Below are positions 35,601 through 43,468 of a stretch of 55,361 bases of DNA, piece by piece. The stretch's first letter is position 1. Each line of letters starts with the position of its first letter. The position numbers and the translations under genes were made by a program. Below the pieces are notes generated by a model, which saw only the letters and a program-made list of their open reading frames with translations, had not been told where the DNA came from and made no database searches. Source of the DNA: Prolixibacteraceae bacterium (GTDB lineage: Bacteria; Bacteroidota; Bacteroidia; Bacteroidales; Prolixibacteraceae); NCBI GenBank assembly GCA_028282195.1, contig JANQII010000040.1, positions 1 to 55,361 on the forward strand. Reading direction: 5' to 3'.

Positions 35601-36134
35601 TGTGCCAGGAATAAAATAATAACCGTCATCATTTGTTACTGTTCCTTTAGTAGTTCCTTTTACGATAACTGTTACTCCAGGTAATGCTTCTCCACTTTGA
35701 TTAGTTACCTTACCGCTAATACTGGATTGTTGCAGTGAATTCGACACTTTGAGGGCATGAGTAACATTCCCGGTATTCTTAACTATAATGTGTCTGTCAA
35801 TTAACTCAAAAGTATATTCGGTACCATCAAAAACAGTTGTTAAAATATCAACAATAGTTGATTCAGTCTGTTTGATTGAGATATTTCTTGACAAATCTAT
35901 CTCGTTACTGTCATAAAAGAACCGGAATTCACTTGTATTTTCAATTTCTTCTATCAGTTCAGCTAATCTGGCATTCTTCAAATTTAATGTCAGCTTTGTA
36001 GACTGCGCATAAGTAGAGGCAGAAACCTGTACAAAAGCAATCACAATTAGCAAACATGTTAATTTCATAATTTGTAATAGTTTTTTGTAATGAAGAATGT
36101 AATTTTCTCCATTGCAATGGTTAGTTTTTTTCAT
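32694..36134 (-). CDS. susC: SusC/RagA family TonB-dependent transporter with STN domain
   Basis: A 1,146-residue outer-membrane transporter. After the signal (about residues 24-44) comes a Secretin/TonB N-terminal (STN) domain (about 48-118: LTLNLKNARLAELIEEIENT), a carboxypeptidase-like domain (about 135-210: GKVTNQSGEALPGVTVIVKG), the plug with the TonB-box-like EVIAIGYGTQKK (about 220-330), and a 22-stranded barrel ending in a C-terminal aromatic (VGVNLTF). STN carries the signal that releases the sigma factor through FecR, so this transporter both takes up its glycan and induces its own genes; the FecR and sigma genes are directly upstream. Cargo unknown. Confidence 0.95.
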   Translation of the reverse strand: MKKTNHCNGENYILHYKKLLQIMKLTCLLIVIAFVQVSASTYAQSTKLTLNLKNARLAELIEEIENTSEFRFFYDSNEIDLSRNISIKQTESTIVDILTTVFDGTEYTFELIDRHIIVKNTGNVTHALKVSNSLQQSSISGKVTNQSGEALPGVTVIVKGTTKGTVTNDDGYYFIPGTNPKDILVFSFIGMKTQEIAVESRTGIDIILRESNIGLEEVIAIGYGTQKKESLTGAISGVSAGDIEQVPASTVGATLAGKIAGVTFRMPDGRPGASANIQIRNMGDPLYVIDGIQKDAGHFNNLSPNDIESISVLKDASAAIYGVRAANGVVVVTTKRGKNETKNTINVNAYTGWQNWSRFPETVGAYEWMLGKAYAEMNLDGHTNITQDELDKWRDGTAYGYRSFDWYDFIIEPNAPQTSINVNTSGGSDKINYYLSLTRLDQSSVLGREFTFGRTNFQSNIDAQINDRLKVGVSINGNIETRDNPGVPGGDDYWAPRFALFRNRPTERPFANDNPDYINNIGHMAENWGLLTKENSGYWTEDWRALQLNFVAEYDLPIDGLTFKGMYSYFIKDRLMDGHEYTYEAYSYFPETDEYKVTFSMMNPWRERGTHKQFENVLIGQLDYKKSFEDHNISATVANERIERRDLDVWVHAVPKTNALPLIQFPDMDTYNDRDYESARIGYIGRFNYNYANKYYLEIAGRYDGSWKFVPKNRWGFFPSVSAGWRITEEKFAKDLFGESTLNLKIRGSFGELGDDNVGIGAFDYLTGYNYASQAVVMDGEIITGARDRGVPITSISWYTSRITNIGADWSLYNGKLSGAVDYFYRKRDGLRGRKYDILIPNEVGYGLPDENVNSDATMGAEMSIAYDGNVGDLNYTVGGNISYARNKFLESYKPRFGNSWDHYRNSSEDRWTGTFWGYEVIGQFESFEQINSYPINNDGQGNRTMLPGDLIYKDVNEDGVINNLDERPIGFPRDRNPIVNFGFNIAARYKGFDLRADFSGGSVYSYNQNWEMRWPYQNTGNLLRQFYDNRWHREDPFDLNSAWIPGTYPALRFNTGWHNNYNKQSTYWLTNARYIRLRTLEVGYSLPEKWISKVGMQKCRLYLNSYNLFSIDNLKSLGVEPEIMDQNGLQYPQNSMVNVGVNLTF

Positions 36135-36221
36135 ACATTTAATGTGTTAAAATTCGATAATTAAGCCTTAAGGCTTTTTATTGATTTACAAGAGGAAACA
36201 TTGGGAGTGTTTCCGTACAAG

Positions 36222-36247
36222 CGGGAAATACCTAACTGTATTTCCCG
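36222..36247. terminator. Hairpin between FecR and SusC genes
   Basis: CGGGAAATAC (36222-36231) and GTATTTCCCG (36238-36247) form a perfect 10-bp stem with a six-base loop in the 148-bp gap between FecR and SusC. No U-tract follows on the minus strand, so it may act as a partial terminator or as a leader structure for the SusC transcript. Confidence 0.55.
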
Positions 36248-36282
36248 TTTTTCATAAATAAGGTTTTTACATAAGCACTGAT

Positions 36283-37299
36283 TTATTTTATGTTTTTAAT
36301 ATAGATTTTACCTTTTTCAAACGTGTAATTAAATGGTTCTCCTGAAGCTCCTTTAAATACTTCCATTATTGTATAAATATTGTCGTCAACGCTCAGTGTA
36401 CCTGTAAATAATCGTGACTTTAATTCTTCATCTTCAAAATCAACCTCGAGATTGTAGATACGTTCAATTTTCAAAGCAAGAGAATGAAAATTTTCGTCTT
36501 TAAAACGATAGACTCCTTTGAGCCAATAATCATAAAAACTATCGGGTATTATAGACTCATAAATTTTCCCGGAGTTCTTATCGTATGTGAGCCCATATTT
36601 GGGCTTTACCTCAAACGAACTGTAATCGTTTGAAGATTCTCCTTTTTTAATATCAAATTGAATTTTCCCGGAAACCAATTCGGTTTTTACTTCCTGATCT
36701 TCCGGATATGCGACTACCGCAAATTTTGTCCCTAAAACTTTTATACGGTGTTCACCAACATTTACAATAAATGGATGTTTTTTGTCGTGTGACACTTCGA
36801 AAAATCCTTCCCCTTCCAGTCTAACACTCCTAAAACCTCCAATGAACGTCTCAGGATATATAAGGCAAGTACCATTACTTAACCAAACCTTTGTACTATC
36901 AGGTAATATCACCGAAGTGCGATTACCTTTTGGTACAAATATTTCATTCATTGCGACATCATTTTTGAGATCCACAAAATTAATTAGATAGCCACCCATT
37001 ATCGCGAACACGATAATGGCAGCATATTTAATTACTTGTAATAAAAAGGTTTTTTTTCTGTTTTGTATGTTTCTTTTCACGACTTTGTATCCACTGTTTA
37101 TAGCTTCCTTGTCCATCTCGTTTCCAGTTTGCAACAAAGCCCACAAATTTTTATGCCTAATATATGCCTTTGCATTCTCGTGCGATCCATTAACAAAATC
37201 AAAAAGTTCTTCCGAATCTTTAATTGACTCCTTGTTGATAATCTTATATATTACTTTTTCCAGATTCATTTTATTACTCTTAATAGTAGAATGATTCAA
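36283..37299 (-). CDS. FecR family anti-sigma factor
   Basis: A 338-residue inner-membrane protein (a start at 37269 is equally possible). The N-terminal cytoplasmic part (1-80) binds the sigma factor, a single membrane helix lies at about 85-106 (FLLQVIKYAAIIVFAIMGGYLI), and the periplasmic FecR domain follows (EIFVPKGNRTSVILPDSTKVWLSNGT is split here by residues 125-150), ending in the DUF4974 domain (about 265-338, YRFKDENFHSLALKIERIY). It relays the signal from the STN domain of SusC and controls the sigma factor encoded 103 bp upstream. Confidence 0.95.
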   Translation of the reverse strand: MNHSTIKSNKMNLEKVIYKIINKESIKDSEELFDFVNGSHENAKAYIRHKNLWALLQTGNEMDKEAINSGYKVVKRNIQNRKKTFLLQVIKYAAIIVFAIMGGYLINFVDLKNDVAMNEIFVPKGNRTSVILPDSTKVWLSNGTCLIYPETFIGGFRSVRLEGEGFFEVSHDKKHPFIVNVGEHRIKVLGTKFAVVAYPEDQEVKTELVSGKIQFDIKKGESSNDYSSFEVKPKYGLTYDKNSGKIYESIIPDSFYDYWLKGVYRFKDENFHSLALKIERIYNLEVDFEDEELKSRLFTGTLSVDDNIYTIMEVFKGASGEPFNYTFEKGKIYIKNIK

Positions 37300-37402
37300 C
37301 GAACAAATACCCTATAAAAAAAATCATTTTTCTGTAGCTATTCATCAAACACTCATTACAATTATTTGAACATTAGTCAATTAATGAATGTAAAAAATAA
37401 CG

Positions 37403-37993
37403 TTACCGGAAACTAACAAGAAGATAAGCAACTAATGGGAGGTAATCTTTTAATCTACCCCTGAATACCTTCAAAGCTTTAGTTATTTGGGCTTCAACCG
37501 ATTTTAGTGAAATATTTAAGGTTTCAGCCACTTCCTTATTTTTTTTACCTTCAAGACGGCTCAAAACAAAAACTTCACGGCAACGGGGAGGCAGTTCTTT
37601 TAATGTTTTTTCAATGATTACTTCAATTTCCTGAAAAACAAGAGCAGAAGTATCGATACTTTTCAACGCATCAGTATATACTTCATTTTGTTTCTGAAGA
37701 AGCTTTTCTTTTCCAAATTTCTCCCTGACTTTTTCATGCCTCAAATACATAAGACAATTGTTCTTTACGTTGGTATATAAGTAACTTTGAAGCTGAGACT
37801 CGTTCAGAAATTCAGGCTTTTTGTTCCACATTGATATAAAAGCATCCTGAACAAGATTTTCACTTTCATGATTAGGAACATATTCTTTTGCAAAATATAC
37901 CAGTCTGGGATAGTAAATATTAAAAATCGTCTCAAAAGCAGCGTCATTACGCTTATTCAACAACTTAATTATTTCTTTTGAGACCGGTTCCAT
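37403..37993 (-). CDS. ECF RNA polymerase sigma-70 factor (FecI-like)
   Basis: A 196-residue ECF sigma factor. Region 2 is at about 20-90 (FNIYYPRLVYFAKEYV, NLVQDAFISMW) and region 4 about 130-185 (LPPRCREVFVLSRLEGKKNKEVAETLNISLKSVEAQITKAL). It is expected to direct RNA polymerase to the SusC operon when FecR receives the transport signal. It is the first gene of the locus and has its own upstream region (37994-38100) with a near-consensus TATAATTG box. The order sigma, FecR, SusC, SusD is typical for glycan loci in Bacteroidota that respond to transported substrate. Confidence 0.95.
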   Translation of the reverse strand: MEPVSKEIIKLLNKRNDAAFETIFNIYYPRLVYFAKEYVPNHESENLVQDAFISMWNKKPEFLNESQLQSYLYTNVKNNCLMYLRHEKVREKFGKEKLLQKQNEVYTDALKSIDTSALVFQEIEVIIEKTLKELPPRCREVFVLSRLEGKKNKEVAETLNISLKSVEAQITKALKVFRGRLKDYLPLVAYLLVSFR

Positions 37994-38202
37994 TTGGCAG
38001 CTGGCAATTTACTTTATAAATGCAATTATAATGAAAAACAATTAAGGATAGAATGAATTTGCAAACTCTCCATTGCAATAAATTAGGACAAGACCGTTAA
38101 AGTGTTATGAATTAAGCTTAAAAGTAAATATTATTCTAAGATAAGATTATCCACTCCAAAGGAGTTGGGTTTCAGTTATAAATCAAAAATTTGATTTTCC
38201 AC

Positions 38203-38364
38203 TTAGCCCATCATACGTTTGCAGCCACGGTCTTAAGTAACGGTGTACCAATTGAACCATTAAGTAAGATGCCTGACCATTCAAAATTGAGCACAACCCA
38301 AACACATGCTAAGGTTGTAGAGAAGAAGCTTAGTGAGGATATGAAAAAGCTCAAAACAAAAAAG
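38203..38364 (+). pseudogene. Tyrosine recombinase C-terminal remnant
   Basis: The translated stretch LAHHTFAATVLSNGVPIEPL then SKM..HSKLSTTQTHAKVVEKKLSEDM is the end of a phage/conjugative-type integrase, where the usual form is H-x-x-R-HTFAT and SKMLGHSKISTTQIYAKV. The conserved Arg and the catalytic Tyr are altered or missing (GHSK to DHSK, IYAK to THAK). There is no N-terminal part, so this is a dead fragment, marking an old integration event between the sigma factor and the histidine kinase gene. Confidence 0.75.
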
Positions 38365-38442
38365 TTCTTTCGAAAGGTATTTTACTGGCAGTATTCGGAG
38401 GTATACTTAAGGGCTTTTGCTACATCTTTTATAGTTACATGA

Positions 38443-39052
38443 TCCATTTTTCCTCCCTTATTAACTAATATCGAAAATCTCAATTATTTTCGAAAATAAC
38501 CATTAAACTTTCTTTTTAAGGAAAATAATTCACCATAAAAAGGGGGTATAATTCAACCTTTACTATAATTAATTGAATTAAATATCCACCCTCAAAGAAG
38601 GTGGACTTGGTTTGCACCCATAGGGCGCTTAAAAGGAAAACAACACGGAAAGTCAAAATAAGAAATAAGGAACAAAAAATGTAAAAAACGGGTAAGAAAC
38701 TTTCTGATTGGATATTCCCTGTCTGCCGACAGGCAGGCTTATTCGATATTTTAAATTTCATGGGTTGAAAATAAAGGCACAGCCCTTTAAACATGACCAC
38801 CATCAAAGAAGGTGGTTTTATAAATTGATAATAAATATATCTCCTTTAATAGTTTTGGAACAATTCCCGGCAATTCAAAACAACATATTAAAGATTCTAG
38901 TCCCTTCGGGTTCACTTTCATAGCCTATATTATCCAATAGATTAACATCTATACCAAAACCTTATTTCAATTCTAAAAAGTAACTTTTAACTTTGAACCC
39001 GGAATATCTATTAGACATTAATTCTACGACTAAGAATCTAACTAACATTTTA
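38443..39052. other. Intergenic region with paired hairpins
   Basis: This 610-bp stretch holds two related small hairpins, CCACC-CTCAAAGAA-GGTGG near 38586-38604 and CCACC-ATCAAAGAA-GGTGG near 38798-38816, and a GTCTGCCGACAGGC palindrome near 38721. I see no gene. The kinase promoter lies at its right end. Confidence 0.5.
38965..38995 (+). promoter_or_regulatory. Promoter of the sensor kinase gene
   Basis: TTTC (38965-38968), a 19-bp spacer, and TAACTTTG (38988-38995) match the Bacteroidota -33 and -7 elements. A TTG start at 38993 would lie inside the -7 box, which argues for the ATG at 39053. Confidence 0.6.
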
Positions 39053-42000
39053 ATGAAAGTAATTGCAACTCTTCTTGTTTTCAGCTTTTCATTAATAATT
39101 AATGGTTATTCTCAACAATATAACTTTACAAATTACTCTATTAACGATGGCTTATCTCAAAGTGTGGTTAATTGTACATTCCAGGATTCAAGAGGTTTTT
39201 TATGGATAGGCACACAAAATGGGTTAAATAAATTTGACGGCGAAACTTTTGAGATATTCCGATTTAATCCTTTAGACACTGGCTCTATTTCAAACGATTG
39301 GATTTATGCTATTTCTGAAGATATTGAAGGAAATCTGTGGATTGGCACAAAAGATGGTTTAAACAAGTACATTTTTAAACAAAACAAGTTTAAACGAATA
39401 GCTTACAATACTGATTATATTTATGACATAACCCAATATAGCTATGACAACACTAGCTTAAGTAATGGAGACATCCTAATAAATACGCCTCCGGTCATTT
39501 CAATTTATAATCATCAAAAAAAAAGCTTTACACATTATAATAGCAACTTAGAGTATGATGGTTCTGTAAAGGATGTAAAAATTCCGGTACTGGAAGATAA
39601 GGGCAACATATGGATAGGCTCAACGAGAGGATTATCCCGGTTTTCACTCAAAACAAAAGAGTTTAACTATTTCCTGTTCACGAATAAAAAAGGCAACTCT
39701 ATTGCAGATGTAAATATCACTGCCATTTATAAAGATAAAAATGGAACAATATGGGCTGGGACCACAATCGGATTGTTTAATTATAATCCGAACTCCAATC
39801 AATTTGAGGAATCTGAAATTACACTTGGTTCTTCTGAAAGGTTTTCGTTAAAAGGCAGTTGCGTTAGAACAATTATTGAAGATAAAAACAAGGACCTTAT
39901 TGTTGGTACAGAAGGCAATGGCCTTTATATTCTTACTGAAAACTCCATTCAAAACTACACATCGCAAAATAGTACAATTGCACACAACATTGTTCAGACG
40001 TTGCTGATTGATCAGTCAGAAAACCTTTGGATAGGTACCCTTAGCGGACTGAGCAAAACAGATTTAAAGAGAAAGAGGTTTAAGCTTTACCGAAATAGTA
40101 ACTCACCAGGCTCAATAAATCTTCTGGGAAATGTTATCGCTTCAATATTCAAAAATGACGATGGTTTGTTGTGGGTAGGAAATTGGGGACAGGGATTAAA
40201 TTTGATAAACCTGAACTCCAAAGAGGTTGAACACTTTTCAACGCAACAAAGCGGTAATAATAAAATTCCAAATAATTTTATCCATATCATTTTTAAGGAT
40301 AACGACGGTTTGATTTGGATTGGAACACGAGACGGAATTATGATATACGATAAAGCAACTCATAAATTTGTTCGATGGTATAAATATTTCAACAAACCCG
40401 AGCTGCAATTATTCCATAATGTGAGGATATATTCGATTATCCAGGATAAATCTGCTAATTATTGGATTGCTACTCAGAATGGGCTTTACAAAGTTAGTTC
40501 TGATAAATCGACCATTGAGGTTTTCAAAACTGAATTGGGTGCGGATCATCAATTAAGTTCAAACCTGGTCTACAGTGTACTTGAAGATTCCGACGGACTT
40601 ATATGGATAGCAACCCTTAATGGATTAGATATGTACAATCCAGTCACCCAGAATATTAAACACTTCAAAAAAGAAAAAAATGGACTAAGTGGTAATTTTA
40701 TTATATCACTATGTGAAGATAGCAAAGGTAGAATATGGATTGGCACGAGTACATATGTTAATGTGTTTGACAAAAAAGACTCCACGTTTACCTACTACTC
40801 TCAGAAACATGGTTTACCAAACAATTATATATTTGGGATTGTAAAGGACAAAAATAATGGCCTCTGGTTTGCAACAGGTGGAGGATTGTGTAAATTCAAT
40901 GAACAACAAAATAGCTTTCATACATTCACACTTGAAGATGGGTTACAAAGTCTTGAATTTAATTTAAGAGCTGATTATGTATGTGAGGATGGTGAAATAT
41001 ATATGGGTGGCATGAATGGTTTTAATTCCTTTTATCCTGATTCTCTCTACAAAAATCCACACAAACCCAAGCTGGTTTTCACTTCTTTTTATCACGAAGA
41101 AGGTTCTTCAAAGAAGTATTATAATTTAAAAGACTTACAAAAAATTGAATTGGGGCACACAATAAAATCATTTACCATTGAATTTGCTGCATTGGAATAC
41201 ACCAATCCTCAAAAAAACCAGTATGCCTATAAAATGAAAGGTATCTCAGATGAGTGGATAGATATTGGGAACCGGAAATTTGTGCCATTTTTTGCTCTTA
41301 AACCGGGTAATTATACTTTTATGGTCAAGGGTTCTAATAATGATGGTATTTGGAACGATGAAGCTAAAAGCATTGATATAACAATACGCCCTCCCTGGTG
41401 GAGAAGTATATATGCCTATATCAGTTACCTGGTGATAGTTCAATTTATTATTGTTCTTTTTATAAGCATGCGCGAAAGAAAACTTAAACATGATAAAAAG
41501 CTTCTTGAGCAGAAGGTTTTAGAACGAACGCTTCAGATTGAAAAACAAATTAAAATAATTGTATCAAAAAATCAGGAATTAAAAGAATTGAACAACACAA
41601 AAGACAAGTTCTTCTCAATTATCGGCCACGATCTTGGAAATCATTTCAACATTATTGTTGGATTTTCAGAACTATTGATCTCTGATTTTAAGAAGCTAAC
41701 CACCGAAAAAATACAATATCATTTAAACAATATTTATAACTCATCCAAACATGCCGACAACTTACTTGACAACCTTTTAACCTGGTCCAGGATCCAACGG
41801 AAATCAATCAGATATAATCCAAAAGAAATTTTACTGAATAAAAAAATAAATGAGCTACTTGAATTCCATAAAGAGAACCTGGAAAAGAAAAAAGTTAAAA
41901 TAAACTACCTCCATCAAAAAGACATTACAATTTATGCCGATAAAAATATGTTTTCTACTGTTTTTCGAAATTTGATATCGAACGCAATCAAGTACTCTCA

Positions 42001-42274
42001 CGAAAATGGCACCATTTCAATTGATGCTAAGGTTGAGAATAATTATTGCAATATTTCAATCGAAGATAATGGTGTTGGAATCCCTACTGAGAACATAGAA
42101 AATCTATTTAGAATTGACAGCAAAAACTCTACTGAAGGAACCAATGGAGAAAAAGGGACCGGACTAGGTCTCATCCTCAGCAAAGAGTTTGTTGAAAAGC
42201 ATAACGGACAGATTTGGGTGGAAAGCAAAGTTGACAAAGGCAGTAAATTCACCTTTGCAATGCCGGTAAAATGA
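39053..42274 (+). CDS. Two-component sensor histidine kinase (reg_prop propellers, Y_Y_Y)
   Basis: About 1,073 residues from ATG 39053; an earlier in-frame TTG at 38993 falls in the promoter. Signal peptide MKVIATLLVFSFSLIING; then two seven-bladed propellers built from reg_prop repeats of the pattern LWIGT-x-x-GL (about 25-690), a Y_Y_Y domain (about 700-775), a membrane helix (about 785-805), a coiled coil, a HisKA domain with the phosphorylated H859 in GHDLGNHF, and an HATPase domain (N-box SNAIKYSHENG, DNGVGIP, GTGLGLILS). Unlike hybrid HTCS regulators it lacks receiver and AraC domains, and no response regulator gene is adjacent, so its output partner is elsewhere. It may sense a glycan fragment. 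Confidence 0.95.
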   Translation: MKVIATLLVFSFSLIINGYSQQYNFTNYSINDGLSQSVVNCTFQDSRGFLWIGTQNGLNKFDGETFEIFRFNPLDTGSISNDWIYAISEDIEGNLWIGTKDGLNKYIFKQNKFKRIAYNTDYIYDITQYSYDNTSLSNGDILINTPPVISIYNHQKKSFTHYNSNLEYDGSVKDVKIPVLEDKGNIWIGSTRGLSRFSLKTKEFNYFLFTNKKGNSIADVNITAIYKDKNGTIWAGTTIGLFNYNPNSNQFEESEITLGSSERFSLKGSCVRTIIEDKNKDLIVGTEGNGLYILTENSIQNYTSQNSTIAHNIVQTLLIDQSENLWIGTLSGLSKTDLKRKRFKLYRNSNSPGSINLLGNVIASIFKNDDGLLWVGNWGQGLNLINLNSKEVEHFSTQQSGNNKIPNNFIHIIFKDNDGLIWIGTRDGIMIYDKATHKFVRWYKYFNKPELQLFHNVRIYSIIQDKSANYWIATQNGLYKVSSDKSTIEVFKTELGADHQLSSNLVYSVLEDSDGLIWIATLNGLDMYNPVTQNIKHFKKEKNGLSGNFIISLCEDSKGRIWIGTSTYVNVFDKKDSTFTYYSQKHGLPNNYIFGIVKDKNNGLWFATGGGLCKFNEQQNSFHTFTLEDGLQSLEFNLRADYVCEDGEIYMGGMNGFNSFYPDSLYKNPHKPKLVFTSFYHEEGSSKKYYNLKDLQKIELGHTIKSFTIEFAALEYTNPQKNQYAYKMKGISDEWIDIGNRKFVPFFALKPGNYTFMVKGSNNDGIWNDEAKSIDITIRPPWWRSIYAYISYLVIVQFIIVLFISMRERKLKHDKKLLEQKVLERTLQIEKQIKIIVSKNQELKELNNTKDKFFSIIGHDLGNHFNIIVGFSELLISDFKKLTTEKIQYHLNNIYNSSKHADNLLDNLLTWSRIQRKSIRYNPKEILLNKKINELLEFHKENLEKKKVKINYLHQKDITIYADKNMFSTVFRNLISNAIKYSHENGTISIDAKVENNYCNISIEDNGVGIPTENIENLFRIDSKNSTEGTNGEKGTGLGLILSKEFVEKHNGQIWVESKVDKGSKFTFAMPVK

Positions 42275-42361
42275 TATCTCGGCCCCACTATTTCAGGATA
42301 ATCAATTAATCAACCCCTATAACAAAAACTACAGATATTGATTTTGTTATTCGTTAAACTT

Positions 42362-43453
42362 CTATTTAGGATTTATTGCAAAAATTTCAGTTTCAAGTTT
42401 TTTACCAAGTAATATTTTATTACACAACCATTCAACTTTATAATCTTCGGCAATTGGTGCAAATATTTGAGCAAATGTTTTCGTTACTAACAGACTCCTA
42501 TTTAAACTTTTACATTGTTTTTGAATACGTGCTGCAGTGTTTAACACATCGCCATGAAAAGCAATTTCACTTTTAAGCGAACCTACTTCAGTCACCATAA
42601 TTTTTCCTGAATTGATTGAAGCAGTGAATTCAGGTACGATCCCAAATTTATGCATAAAGCTATTGGCTTCATCCTTTAAAATGGATATAAACTCGTAATA
42701 AAAGTTAACTGCAAAAAGATAGTTTCTAGCTTCGTTTGCAGACCACGTTAAAACCACTTCATCGCCTACAATCTGGTATTGAACTGCATGGTATTTGATT
42801 TCAAGCACACCAAGAAACTGAAAACACTTTTGAAGGAAAGCACTGTATTTTTTGTGACCAAGCACTTCTGCGTATTTCGTTGAAGAAATTAAGTCGATAA
42901 AAATAAATATTCGGGTTTCTTCTTTTGGTTTTCTGTAATATCCCATAATAACCGGGAGAAATAGCTTTAGACCAGTATTTTGGATTATAATCTTCACAAA
43001 GTTGACAAATATTGAAATCACTGTTATAAGAATAAATAAATACAGTGTAGCTCTGTTGTTTACAAAAACTGTTAGCAATGACAAATATTCTGCAAAACTG
43101 TCAAATCTACCTTGATAATATAAGATTGAGATAAGGACAATACAGGTAACGAAAATGAGTATCGAACTTGAAAATCTTAATATCAGTGCCCTGAATATAC
43201 CTTGTTTCATAAAAAACTTATGAAAGGCAACATCTTCAAGCAACCATAAGGTAATAGCAAACAAAGAGGCAATCAAGGGTATAAAGCCGATGTTTCTGTG
43301 AATCACCCTAAAAACTTTAGCACCACCGACTCCAAACTCTGGATAGATTAGATAACCAAGCGAGTATTCAACTAACAAAAGAAAGTTCCAGAGAATAAGG
43401 TTAATTGTTAGATTAACCAGCCACCACTTGATTTGCGCTCTTTGTATCTTCAT
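42362..43453 (-). CDS. Membrane-bound class III adenylate/guanylate cyclase
   Basis: A 363-residue protein with about four membrane helices in residues 11-160 and a class III cyclase domain (about 180-345). Metal-binding aspartates D187 (FIFIDLISS) and D231 (VGDEVVL) are present, as are the transition-state residues N305 and R309 in HGDVLNTAARI. All catalytic residues appear intact. ATP or GTP specificity cannot be settled. It starts 15 bp downstream of the RND permease gene in the same orientation and looks like the last member of that operon, linking export to a cyclic nucleotide signal. Confidence 0.9.
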   Translation of the reverse strand: MKIQRAQIKWWLVNLTINLILWNFLLLVEYSLGYLIYPEFGVGGAKVFRVIHRNIGFIPLIASLFAITLWLLEDVAFHKFFMKQGIFRALILRFSSSILIFVTCIVLISILYYQGRFDSFAEYLSLLTVFVNNRATLYLFILITVISIFVNFVKIIIQNTGLKLFLPVIMGYYRKPKEETRIFIFIDLISSTKYAEVLGHKKYSAFLQKCFQFLGVLEIKYHAVQYQIVGDEVVLTWSANEARNYLFAVNFYYEFISILKDEANSFMHKFGIVPEFTASINSGKIMVTEVGSLKSEIAFHGDVLNTAARIQKQCKSLNRSLLVTKTFAQIFAPIAEDYKVEWLCNKILLGKKLETEIFAINPK

Positions 43454-43468
43454 TTAACTTTTTATTTG

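Noticed and set aside
38993-39052. TTG at 38993 as the start of the sensor kinase.
   Set aside because: It is inside the -7 promoter box TAACTTTG, and the signal peptide begins at the ATG at 39053.
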